NCBI RefSeq assembly: GCF_007556705.1
Contig: NZ_VJOL01000031.1
Span: forward strand, 1 to 33,835
Length of the DNA stretch: 33,835 nucleotides
Source: Tepidimonas thermarum
Lineage (GTDB): Bacteria; Pseudomonadota; Gammaproteobacteria; Burkholderiales; Burkholderiaceae_C
Direction of reading: 5' to 3'
Position numbers and translations under genes: made by a program. This document shows positions 18,955-26,159 of this stretch, piece after piece. Position 1 is the stretch's first letter; every line of letters starts with the position of its first letter. The notes under the pieces are model-generated. The model did not search any database. It saw only the letters and a program-made list of their open reading frames with translations, and was not told where the DNA came from.

Positions 18955-19706
18955 GGCTCCACCTCCACGTCCTGGCCCAGGTAGGCCCGCTGCACCACAG
19001 GCGACGCGATCACCGTGTCGGGCTCCCCATCGGCCACGAGCTGTCCGTTGTGCAGCACGACGATGCGGTCGGCCAGCTCCCGCACGACATCCATCTTGTG
19101 CTCCACCAGCAGGATGGTTTTCGTTTTGTCCGCCTTCAGCGCCCGAATCAGGTTCAGAATCACCGGCACATCGTCCACGCTCATACCCGCCGTGGGTTCA
19201 TCGAACATGAACACCTGCGGCTCCAGCGCCATGAGGATGGCCACCTCCAGTTTGCGTTGGTCGCCATGTGGGAGTGCGGCAGCCGCAACGTGTTGCTTGT
19301 CTGCCAGCGCCACCGCCGCCAGGATTTCGCGCGCACGCACCAGCAGGTCGCGGCGATCGCTCCAGAGATGCCAGAGATTCAACCCTTCACCGGCACGCGC
19401 TTGCACCGCCAAACGAACGTTCTCGAGCACGGTTAGACGCGGAAACAGATTGGTGAGCTGAAAGGCCCGGCCCAACCCAGCGCGCGTGCGTTGTGCCGCC
19501 CCCCAAGGGGTCAAATCTTGACCGTTGAGTCGCACGCGCCCGGAGGTGGCGCGGATTTGTCCGGAAATCAGGTTGAAATACGTCGTCTTGCCAGCCCCGT
19601 TGGGGCCGACAATGGCGGTCAGCGTCCCCGGCGCAAAGGTGCAACTCACCCGATCGACTGCGACGTGCCCACCAAAGCGAACCGTCAGCCCCTCCGTCTG
19701 CAACAT
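18951..19706 (-). CDS. livG: Branched-chain amino-acid-class ABC transporter ATPase, LivG type
   Basis: A 251-residue ATPase with Walker A GPNGAGKTT (34-42), Q-loop region RAFQLTNLFPRLTVLENV (80-97), signature LPHGDQ (145-150) and Walker B VFMFDE (165-170). The H-loop His is in LLVEHKMDVV. The LPHGDQ signature is the variant usual in LivG. A longer reading to 19793 would overlap the binding-protein gene, so I chose the ATG at 19706. That leaves 14 bases to the upstream stop, with a G-rich weak ribosome-binding site. The stop overlaps livF. Confidence 0.94.
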   Translation of the reverse strand: MLQTEGLTVRFGGHVAVDRVSCTFAPGTLTAIVGPNGAGKTTYFNLISGQIRATSGRVRLNGQDLTPWGAAQRTRAGLGRAFQLTNLFPRLTVLENVRLAVQARAGEGLNLWHLWSDRRDLLVRAREILAAVALADKQHVAAAALPHGDQRKLEVAILMALEPQVFMFDEPTAGMSVDDVPVILNLIRALKADKTKTILLVEHKMDVVRELADRIVVLHNGQLVADGEPDTVIASPVVQRAYLGQDVEVEP

Positions 19707-19720
19707 GGACACCCCCGCAC

Positions 19721-20908
19721 TCAGCGTTTGTTGCGGATGGGGACTTGCATTTCTTCCGGCTTGATTTCGCGCACCAGCTCGGGCACCCCCCACGGGAACG
19801 CAGGATCCACTTTGATGCGGAAGTGGTACATCGACTGCATGGCCTGATGGTCCTCCGGGCGAAACACCATCTCACCCTTGGGGGTCTGAAACCGCATGCC
19901 CTCCATTGCCTTGATCAGTTTGTTGGTATTGGTATCGCCCTGGGTCTTTTTGAGCGCCTCGACGATGGCAATCGCCGCACTCATGCCGCCCGCCGTGAAA
20001 AAATCCGGCGGCGACTTGAACTGCTTGTAGTGATTGGCCACCAGCCACTCATTCACCGGATTTTTGGGAATGCCAAAGTAGTAGTACGTCGCGCCCTCCA
20101 TACCCGGAAAATTTTTGTAGGCGGCCATCGCCGGCAAGATATTGCCACCTGTTGCGATTTCGATACCGTGCCGCTTCAGGTCGAGATCGGCGATCTTGAA
20201 CGGATTGCCGGCACCAGCCCAAATGATGAAGATGATTTTGCGACCCGGCTTGTCCTTGAGCGCGTCGATCAATCGCTGCGCGCCAGCCGTAAAGTCGGTG
20301 GTGTTGGTCGGCAGGTACTCCTCGTGAACGATCTTCGCCTTCTTGAGCGCCTGTTTGAACGCCGCCACACCGTCGCGCCCAAAGGCGTAGTCTTGCGCCA
20401 GCGTCGCGATCACGGTGCCTTCTTTGTCGAGGGCCACGGCGTTGGCGATCGCATCCTGCGAACTGTTGCGGCCCGTGCGGAAAATGTATTTGTTCCATTT
20501 CTCGCCGGTGATGGAGTCGGCGACTGCGGGCTCCACCAATAGGATCTTCTTGTTCTCCTCGGCCACCGGCAGCATGGCAAGCGCCACACCCGACGAAGTC
20601 GGCCCAACCGCTATGTCGGCTTTATCGTCCGCGTAGGCGGCTGCCAACAAACTTTTGCCTACATCGGGCTTGCCCTGGTCGTCTTTCTCAATGACGACGA
20701 TCTTTTTGCCCGCCACGGTCATGGTGCCGCCGGTGGCATAGTCCAACCCCATCATGAGGCCGGTCTGGGTCTGCTTGCCGTAGGCCTCCAGTGGCCCCGT
20801 CTTGCTGTAAACGTGCGCGATGCGGATTTCTTTGTCGGACTGTGCCTGGGCCAAAGCGGCGCCACATGCCAAAGCGCATATCGCCAGATGGCGAATCATC
20901 GGAATCAT
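19721..20908 (-). CDS. Periplasmic substrate-binding protein of the ABC importer
   Basis: A 395-residue type I periplasmic binding protein of the Leu/Ile/Val receptor family. An N-terminal signal peptide (Met-Ile-Pro-Met, Arg6, then a hydrophobic core ending ALAQAQ) suggests cleavage near residue 20-22. The mature protein begins with KEIRIAHVYSKTGPLEAYGKQ, the usual first strand and ligand loop, and runs to a Lys/Arg-rich end. The ATG at 20908 has GAGGAG about 8 bases upstream. The longer in-frame reading to 20992 crosses the sigma-54 promoter and is rejected. It is the first cistron of the operon. The ligand is unknown: this family also binds aromatic acids, amides and urea. Confidence 0.93.
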   Translation of the reverse strand: MIPMIRHLAICALACGAALAQAQSDKEIRIAHVYSKTGPLEAYGKQTQTGLMMGLDYATGGTMTVAGKKIVVIEKDDQGKPDVGKSLLAAAYADDKADIAVGPTSSGVALAMLPVAEENKKILLVEPAVADSITGEKWNKYIFRTGRNSSQDAIANAVALDKEGTVIATLAQDYAFGRDGVAAFKQALKKAKIVHEEYLPTNTTDFTAGAQRLIDALKDKPGRKIIFIIWAGAGNPFKIADLDLKRHGIEIATGGNILPAMAAYKNFPGMEGATYYYFGIPKNPVNEWLVANHYKQFKSPPDFFTAGGMSAAIAIVEALKKTQGDTNTNKLIKAMEGMRFQTPKGEMVFRPEDHQAMQSMYHFRIKVDPAFPWGVPELVREIKPEEMQVPIRNKR

Positions 20909-20975
20909 GTTCTGTCTCCTCTGTTGCCCTGTGTGAGGGGATGGTGCGACGCCCGCGCGTCGGCTGAACATCATT

Positions 20976-20991
20976 TGCACATTCCGTGCCA
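20976..20991 (-). promoter_or_regulatory. Sigma-54 (-24/-12) promoter of the ABC-hydrolase operon
   Basis: The minus strand reads TGGCACGGAATGTGCA. Against TGGCACG-N4-TTGCA this matches every defined position except one T. The invariant GG and GC have the required spacing. Transcription would begin near 20965, giving a leader of about 57 bases before the binding-protein ATG. The gene just upstream encodes a sigma-54 activator, which strongly supports the call. Confidence 0.85.
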
Positions 20992-21050
20992 AGCGTGGTC
21001 TCCCCCATAACGGGGCAACAACACGCCACTTGGACCGGCTTGTGTCCTAA

Positions 21051-21098
21051 TGTCAGACAGTGGGCGGCCAAGGACTGTCTATTCGCTAGACACTGTCC
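21051..21098. promoter_or_regulatory. Candidate upstream activator sites for the sigma-54 regulator
   Basis: Two palindromes are present. TGTCAGACA (21051-21059) is a perfect 4-bp inverted repeat around one base. TGTCT-N7-AGACA (21076-21092) is a perfect 5-bp inverted repeat. In addition, GACAGTG (21056-21062) is inverted at 21091-21097. The core ACTGTC/GACAGT thus occurs three times. The block lies about 60-105 bases upstream of the -24 element, the normal place for enhancer sites, and directly after the activator's stop codon. Confidence 0.55.
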
Positions 21099-21103
21099 AA
21101 TTT

Positions 21104-22621
21104 TCAGTCACGCCACGCGGACAACTTGGCATACAACGTTGCCCGGGAAATGCCCAACAACCGCGCGGCGGCCACACGGTTTCCGCCACAACGTTGCAGC
21201 GCCGCCTCGATGGCCTCGCGCTCGACCCGCGCGATGCGTTGGGGCAGCGGCTCGAACACGTCGTCTTGCGGCGCTGCCGACTTGGCGTCCGTCTGCGACA
21301 CGGCTGGTGCCGCCATGTCGTACCCGGTGTCATGCCCATCCGCAAGCGACGCCCTCTCCTGCAACGGGGCGCCCGCGGCCGCCAGCACGGACGCCACCTG
21401 CGGTGCGTCCACGCGCGGATCGTCACAGCGCAGAGCGATTTGTTCCAGCGCATTGCGCAGTTCGCGCACATTGCCCCGCCAGGGCTGCTGCGTCAAAAAG
21501 GCCAGCGCGGCCGGTGTGAGCTCGAGCGGCTCGGTGCCACTGCGCAGCGCGATGTCTTCGCAGAGCATGTCCACCAACAAGGGGATATCGGCGCGGCGTT
21601 CGCGCAGGGGCGGAACGCGAATGGGCAGCACGTTGAGCCGGTAATACAAGTCTTCACGAAAACGCCCTTGGGCCACCAGTTGCGCCAGATCGCGCGACGT
21701 CGCGGCAATCACGCGCACATCGATGGGCACCACACGGTTGGAGCCCAACGGTTCAATTTCCCCCTCCTGCAGCACCCGCAGCAGCTTGGCTTGCACCGAC
21801 AGTGGTGTATCGCCAACCTCGTCCAAGAAGAGGGTCCCACCATCGGCAAGCTTGAATTTGCCATCACGCCCTTTGCGGTCGGCACCGGTATATGCCCCGG
21901 GCGCGACGCCGAAAAACTCGGCTTCGAGCAGCGTCTCCGGAACAGCGGCAATGTTGACCCCGACAAAGGCCCGCCCAGACCGGGCAGAGGCCGCGTGGAT
22001 GGCGTGGGCGAGCAGTTCTTTGCCCGTGCCGGTTTCGCCAAGCAGCAAGACGGGCGAGGAGGTCTGTGCCGCCCGCCGCGCCTGGCGTTTGACCTCGAGT
22101 GCCGCAGGGCTGCGGCCCACAAAGCTCGCAAAGGTGTACTTGCTGCGCCGCTGCCGCGCCAATTCGCGGCGGGCCTCATCCAAATCCTGCTGCAGGCGGG
22201 CAAACTTGGCGATCAGGGGCTGCAGCGTCGTCTCCGGGTGATCGAACAACACGATGCCCAGCGCCCCGATGACCACCCCATCCGCATCGCGCAGCGGGAT
22301 GCGGCTGACGACGAAGGTGCCCGCACGATTGCTCAGCACATCCACCAAAATGGGCTGGCCGGTTTCGAGCACACGGTGCATCTGTGTGTTGGGCACAACC
22401 GCCGACACGGGCTGACCAACGAAATCCGACTCACGCTCAAACCCCAGCGCTGGCAGAAAGCGCCGGTATTGATCGTTGATCCAGACCACACGCGCCTGCC
22501 GATCGACAAGCATCATGCCCTGGCTGGCGTTGGCAAACAGCTCAAACATCGAGCGCGCTGCCAGCTCCAAAATGCTGCGGGCATCGCTCGGCAGATCCAT
22601 GGATCGGGTGGGCGCAACCAT
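21104..22621 (-). CDS. Sigma-54-dependent transcriptional activator (PAS, AAA+, Fis HTH)
   Basis: Enhancer-binding protein expected to switch on the adjacent ABC-hydrolase operon. It has 505 residues from the ATG at 22621. A PAS-like sensor (about 25-130) is followed by a helical linker (135-160) and the AAA+ domain (167-395). That domain has Walker A GETGTGKE (195-202), loop 1 GAYTGA (242-247) in place of GAFTGA, and Walker B GGTLFLDE (261-268). A variable stretch (410-460) leads to a Fis-type helix-turn-helix (478-500). There is no receiver domain, so a small ligand or PAS cofactor rather than phosphorylation is the likely signal. The start is uncertain: a GTG at 22654 and an ATG at 22600 are in frame. 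A TACCAT hexamer nine bases upstream favours 22621. Confidence 0.92.
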   Translation of the reverse strand: MVAPTRSMDLPSDARSILELAARSMFELFANASQGMMLVDRQARVVWINDQYRRFLPALGFERESDFVGQPVSAVVPNTQMHRVLETGQPILVDVLSNRAGTFVVSRIPLRDADGVVIGALGIVLFDHPETTLQPLIAKFARLQQDLDEARRELARQRRSKYTFASFVGRSPAALEVKRQARRAAQTSSPVLLLGETGTGKELLAHAIHAASARSGRAFVGVNIAAVPETLLEAEFFGVAPGAYTGADRKGRDGKFKLADGGTLFLDEVGDTPLSVQAKLLRVLQEGEIEPLGSNRVVPIDVRVIAATSRDLAQLVAQGRFREDLYYRLNVLPIRVPPLRERRADIPLLVDMLCEDIALRSGTEPLELTPAALAFLTQQPWRGNVRELRNALEQIALRCDDPRVDAPQVASVLAAAGAPLQERASLADGHDTGYDMAAPAVSQTDAKSAAPQDDVFEPLPQRIARVEREAIEAALQRCGGNRVAAARLLGISRATLYAKLSAWRD

Positions 22622-22630
22622 GACGTTGAC

Positions 22631-22708
22631 ATGGTAACGCCTGGTCTGCTTCACACGTCAAGGGCACTGCACGCGGCGACGGCATAACCACCCCCAGGTC
22701 GTTACCAT
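22631..22708. promoter_or_regulatory. Divergent promoter region for the sigma-54 activator and hslR
   Basis: On the minus strand, TTGACG (22656-22661), 19 bases and TACCAT (22631-22636) precede the activator ATG by nine bases. On the plus strand, TACCAT (22703-22708) ends seven bases before the hslR ATG. Neither gene has a Shine-Dalgarno, so both transcripts may be leaderless or nearly so. The 19-base spacer is longer than ideal. Confidence 0.4.
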
Positions 22709-22715
22709 AGACACC

Positions 22716-23183
22716 ATGCGCGCACGTGTCCCCGCCAACATGGACCCCGAACCCGATCGCCTGCGGCTCGACAAATGGCTGTGGGCGGCGCGCTTCGTCA
22801 AAACGCGCGCCCTGGCTGCCGAGCTGATCGCGCGCGGACGCGTCACCGTCAACGGCGCCGTCGCCAAGGCCAGCCGCGAGCCGCGTGTGGGCGATGTGAT
22901 CGAACTGCGCCTCGACGGTGGGCCACCCCGCACGGTGCTCGTGCGCGCGCTCAGCCGGGTGCGTGGTCCGGCACCTCGGGCGGCGCTGTTGTACGAAGAA
23001 ACCCCCGAATCGATCGCGGCGCGCCAGCGCCACGCCGAGCAGCGGCGCCTGGCACCGGAGCCCGCGGCGGGCTACACCCAGGGCCGCCCGACCAAGCGCG
23101 ACCGGCGCGAGCTGCAACGCTGGCACGAGCGCGGCAGCCGCCCCGACTGGAATGCGCGCTGGAGCGCATCCCTGGACGACTGA
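22716..23183 (+). CDS. hslR: RNA-binding S4-domain protein, Hsp15 (HslR) family
   Basis: Hsp15 binds stalled 50S subunits that still carry nascent-chain tRNA and aids their recycling. It is 155 residues. The S4 domain begins RLRLDKWLWAARFVKTRALA (about 16-35), followed by RGRVTVNGAVAKASREPRVGD. A basic C-terminal tail has GRPTKRDRRELQRW. I took the ATG at 22716 because a TACCAT hexamer lies at leaderless distance. The in-frame ATG at 22740 is possible. The gene is separated from ahpD-like downstream by 27 bases. Confidence 0.88.
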   Translation: MRARVPANMDPEPDRLRLDKWLWAARFVKTRALAAELIARGRVTVNGAVAKASREPRVGDVIELRLDGGPPRTVLVRALSRVRGPAPRAALLYEETPESIAARQRHAEQRRLAPEPAAGYTQGRPTKRDRRELQRWHERGSRPDWNARWSASLDD

Positions 23184-23210
23184 ATCCCCCATGACGCAAG
23201 GAGACCCCCC

Positions 23211-23798
23211 GTGTCCACCCGCTACCCCCTGCCCGAGCTGGCCGATCTGCCCGAAGACATACGCCAGCGCATTCTGGACGTGCAAGCCAAGGCCGGCTTC
23301 GTGCCCAATGTGTTTTTGATGTTCGCGCGCCGTCCGGCCGAGTGGCGCGCGTTTTTTGCCTACCACGACGCGCTGATGATGCCCGAGACCGTGGGCCGCG
23401 CCTCGAACCTGACCAAGGGCGAGCGCGAGATGATCGTCGTGGCCACCAGCGCCGCCAACCAGTGCCTGTACTGCGTGGTCGCACACGGCGCCATCCTGCG
23501 CATTTACGAAAAAAAGCCGCTGGTGGCCGATCAGGTGGCCGTCAACTACCGCAAGGCCGACATCAGCCCGCGCCAGCGCGCCATCCTGGACTTTGCGATG
23601 AAGGTCTGCCAGCGCTCGCACGAGGTGGACGACGCCGACTTTGCCGCCCTGCACGCCCACGGGCTGGACGACGAGGACATCTGGGACATCGCCGCCATCA
23701 CAGCGTTTTTTGGGTTGTCCAACCGCATGGCGTCGTTTAGTGGCATGACGCCCAACCCCGAGTTCTACTTGTTGGGCCGGCTGCCCAAGGTCAAGTAA
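23211..23798 (+). CDS. AhpD-like / carboxymuconolactone decarboxylase-family peroxidase-related protein
   Basis: A 195-residue all-alpha protein of the AhpD superfamily. The redox motif CLYCVVAHGA has Cys85 and Cys88 in a CxxC with His92 following, matching the AhpD proton-relay arrangement. Residues before (PNVFLMFARRPAEWRAFFAYHDALM) and after (FFGLSNRMAS) fit the peroxidase-related subfamily. The start is GTG at 23211 with AAGGAGA six bases before it. An ATG at 23191 is out of frame. It probably acts as a thiol-disulfide reductant or peroxidase; the partner is unknown, and no ahpC is nearby. Confidence 0.88.
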   Translation: MSTRYPLPELADLPEDIRQRILDVQAKAGFVPNVFLMFARRPAEWRAFFAYHDALMMPETVGRASNLTKGEREMIVVATSAANQCLYCVVAHGAILRIYEKKPLVADQVAVNYRKADISPRQRAILDFAMKVCQRSHEVDDADFAALHAHGLDDEDIWDIAAITAFFGLSNRMASFSGMTPNPEFYLLGRLPKVK

Positions 23799-23808
23799 GC
23801 GCCGCACA

Positions 23809-23851
23809 GCGCCCGGGCAGCCCCGGCGGCCCCGAGCGGTGGGCCGGGCGC
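23809..23851. terminator. Weak hairpin between convergent genes
   Basis: GCGCCCGG (23809-23816) can pair with CCGGGCGC (23844-23851) across a GC-rich 27-base loop, between the stops of the AhpD-like and thioesterase genes. There is no T tract on either strand. In DNA this GC-rich it may be chance. Confidence 0.25.
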
Positions 23852-23868
23852 CTGCGCCAGCCGCAGCG

Positions 23869-24297
23869 TCATCCGCCGCTGGTGAGCCGCTCGCGCAGCG
23901 CCTGCGGCAGTGGCAGCGAGCGCTGCGCCGGGAAGTCCACCCACACCACAGTGGCGCCGCCGTTGGCGTAGACGGTGTCACCGCCATCGGTGCGCAGCAT
24001 CTCATGAAACATGTCGAAGGAGCGCTGCCCCAGCGCCCCCACGTAGCTGCGCACGATCACCTCGCCCGGGTATTCGAGCTGGCGCAAAAAGTTGCAAAAC
24101 GCGTTGACGATCACCGGCCCCTGGCCCTGGGGATTGGCGGGCATGCCCCACTCGCCCATCCATTGCAGGCGGGCCGTTTCCATGTAGCGAAAGTAGATCG
24201 TGTTGTTGACGTGCCCCATGGCATCCATGTCGCCCCAGCGGATCGGGATCGTCATGGTGTGCACAAGGCGCTTGTCGGCTGGCAATTCGAGGCGCAT
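23869..24297 (-). CDS. 4HBT hotdog-fold acyl-CoA thioesterase
   Basis: Hydrolyses acyl-CoA thioesters. It is 142 residues, the normal size for the 4-hydroxybenzoyl-CoA thioesterase/YbgC/FadM group. The active-site segment RWGDMDAMGHVNNTIYFRYME (20-40) holds the conserved Asp and the GHVNN of the hotdog helix. The ATG at 24297 has AGGA about a dozen bases before it. A longer reading to 24384 would cross the upstream promoter area. It is divergent from the ETF-ubiquinone oxidoreductase gene. The exact acyl substrate is unknown. Confidence 0.9.
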   Translation of the reverse strand: MRLELPADKRLVHTMTIPIRWGDMDAMGHVNNTIYFRYMETARLQWMGEWGMPANPQGQGPVIVNAFCNFLRQLEYPGEVIVRSYVGALGQRSFDMFHEMLRTDGGDTVYANGGATVVWVDFPAQRSLPLPQALRERLTSGG

Positions 24298-24347
24298 CCC
24301 GTAGCATCCTGTCGGTGACTTGACAGCGATGGTACGGCAGCCGCCAC

Positions 24348-24353
24348 TACAAT
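24348..24353 (+). promoter_or_regulatory. -10 element for the ETF-ubiquinone oxidoreductase gene
   Basis: CACTACAATGCG contains TACAAT about 75 bases before the ATG. A TTGACA at 24320-24325 is 22 bases away, too far for a standard promoter, so only the -10 is supported. Confidence 0.4.
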
Positions 24354-24427
24354 GCGTCGCGCATCCGACAACAGGGCCGCCCACCCCGCAGGCGGCCCGC
24401 GGTCACCCCGAGGAAGACACCACCACC

Positions 24428-26113
24428 ATGAAGACCCCGGCCCACCTGATCGAGCAATTCGGCCCGCGCGAGGCCATGGAGTACGACGTCGTGGTCGTCG
24501 GCGCAGGCCCGGCGGGCCTGGCCACGGCGATTCGCCTCAAGCAGCTCGCGGCCGAGCGCGGCGCCGAGGTCAGCGTCTGCGTGCTGGAAAAAGGCTCCGA
24601 GCCCGGCGCGCACATCCTCTCCGGCGCGGTCATGGACCCGCGCGCCATCACCGAACTCTTCCCCGACTGGAAGGCGCGCGGCGCGCCGCTCCACCAGCCG
24701 GTCAGCGGCGACGAAGTGCTGTTTTTGCAAGCCGACAGTGCCATGCGCACCCCCGACTGGCTGATCCCGGAGTGCTTCCACAACGAGGGCAACTACGTCA
24801 TCAGCCTGGGCGCCGTGACCAAGTGGCTGGGCGAGCAGGCCGAAGCCCTCGGGGTCGAGATCTTCCCCGGCTTCACCGCCGCCGAGGTGCTCTACGACGA
24901 TCAGGGGCGCGTGGTCGGCGTGGCCACCGGCCACATGGGCCTGGGCAAGGACGGCGAACCCACCGAGGCCTTCCAGCTCGGCATGGAGCTGCGCGCCAAG
25001 TACACCGTGTTCGCCGAGGGTGCGCGCGGCCACCTGGGCAAAGAGCTGATCGCGCGCTTTCGGCTCGACGAGGGCAAAGACCCGCAGACCTATGGCATCG
25101 GCATCAAGGAGCTGTGGGAAATCCCGCCCGAAAAAGCCAAGCCCGGCCTGGTGGTACACACGGCCGGCTGGCCACTGGATGAGCACACCTACGGCGGCGG
25201 CTTCCTCTACCACATGGAAGGCAACAAGGTCACGCTGGGCTTTGTCGTCGGCCTGGACTACCAGAACCCGTGGATCAGCCCGTTCGAGGAAATGCAGCGC
25301 TGGAAAACCCACCCCAGCATCCGCGCCCACATCGAAGGCGGCAAGCGCATTGGCTACGGCGCGCGCGCCATCACGGCCGGGGGGCTGCTGAGCCTGCCCA
25401 AGACCGTGTTCCCGGGTGGCGCGCTGGTCGGCTGTGATGCTGGCTACCTCAATGCCGCGCGCATCAAGGGCAGCCACGCGGCCATCAAAACCGGCATGCT
25501 GTGCGCCGAAGCGGCCTTCGAGGCGCTGCAGGCCGGCCGTGCCCACGACGAGCTCACCGCCTACCCCGCCGCGTTCGAGCAGAGCTGGCTCTACCAGGAG
25601 CTGCACCGCGCGCGCAACTTCAAGACCTGGTTCAAAAAAGGCAACACGATTGGCGCGCTGATGACCGGCATCGAGCACTGGCTGCTGCCCAAGCTGGGCA
25701 TCCAAAGCCCGCCGTGGACGGTGCACCGCCACGCGCCAGACCACGCCCGGCTGCATGCGGCCAGCCAGGTCGAGCCGATCCGCTACCCCAAGCCCGACGG
25801 GCGGTTGACCTTCGACCGCTTGAGCAGCGTGTTCCTCTCCAACACCAACCACGAGGAAAACCAACCCGCGCACCTGACCCTGAAAGACGCGTCGGTGCCG
25901 GTGGCGGTCAACCTCGCGCTCTACGGCGGGCCCGAGAGCCGCTATTGCCCCGCCGGGGTGTACGAATTCGTCGAGAAAGACGGCTCGCCCCAGCTGGTCA
26001 TCAACGCGCAGAATTGCGTGCACTGCAAGACCTGCGACATCAAGGACCCGACGCAAAACATCGTCTGGGTCACACCCGAGGGCGGCGGCGGCCCCAACTA
26101 CGCCGGCATGTGA
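24428..26113 (+). CDS. Electron transfer flavoprotein-ubiquinone oxidoreductase
   Basis: Passes electrons from ETF (fatty-acid and amino-acid dehydrogenases) to ubiquinone at the inner membrane. It is 561 residues, the usual bacterial length. The FAD-binding motif VVVGAGPAGLA spans about 22-32. The FAD-associated segment around PGGALVGCDAGYLNAARIKGSHAA is intact. The [4Fe-4S] cysteines are Cys507, Cys530, Cys533 and Cys536 in CPAGVYEF and NCVHCKTCDI. The ATG at 24428 gives this standard start; an in-frame extension to 24320 covers the promoter. ETF subunits themselves are not in the window. It may serve catabolism of compounds whose CoA esters the neighbouring thioesterase family handles, but this is conjecture. 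Confidence 0.96.
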   Translation: MKTPAHLIEQFGPREAMEYDVVVVGAGPAGLATAIRLKQLAAERGAEVSVCVLEKGSEPGAHILSGAVMDPRAITELFPDWKARGAPLHQPVSGDEVLFLQADSAMRTPDWLIPECFHNEGNYVISLGAVTKWLGEQAEALGVEIFPGFTAAEVLYDDQGRVVGVATGHMGLGKDGEPTEAFQLGMELRAKYTVFAEGARGHLGKELIARFRLDEGKDPQTYGIGIKELWEIPPEKAKPGLVVHTAGWPLDEHTYGGGFLYHMEGNKVTLGFVVGLDYQNPWISPFEEMQRWKTHPSIRAHIEGGKRIGYGARAITAGGLLSLPKTVFPGGALVGCDAGYLNAARIKGSHAAIKTGMLCAEAAFEALQAGRAHDELTAYPAAFEQSWLYQELHRARNFKTWFKKGNTIGALMTGIEHWLLPKLGIQSPPWTVHRHAPDHARLHAASQVEPIRYPKPDGRLTFDRLSSVFLSNTNHEENQPAHLTLKDASVPVAVNLALYGGPESRYCPAGVYEFVEKDGSPQLVINAQNCVHCKTCDIKDPTQNIVWVTPEGGGGPNYAGM

Positions 26114-26147
26114 CGGCGTTGGCGCCGCACCGCGGCGCGCCAGCCGC

Positions 26148-26153
26148 TACAAT
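26148..26153 (+). promoter_or_regulatory. -10 element of the gcv operon
   Basis: GCTACAATTGG contains TACAAT, ending seven bases before the first base of the riboswitch, so the transcript would start almost at the aptamer. A -35 is not clear. Just upstream a 9-bp hairpin with a 2-base bulge (26120-26142) could end the preceding gene's transcript, but it has no T-run. Confidence 0.55.
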
Positions 26154-26159
26154 TGGCGT

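Noticed and set aside
24320-24353. TTGACA and TACAAT as a full promoter for the ETF oxidoreductase gene
   Set aside because: The spacer is 22 bases, well outside 16-19. Only the -10 is retained.
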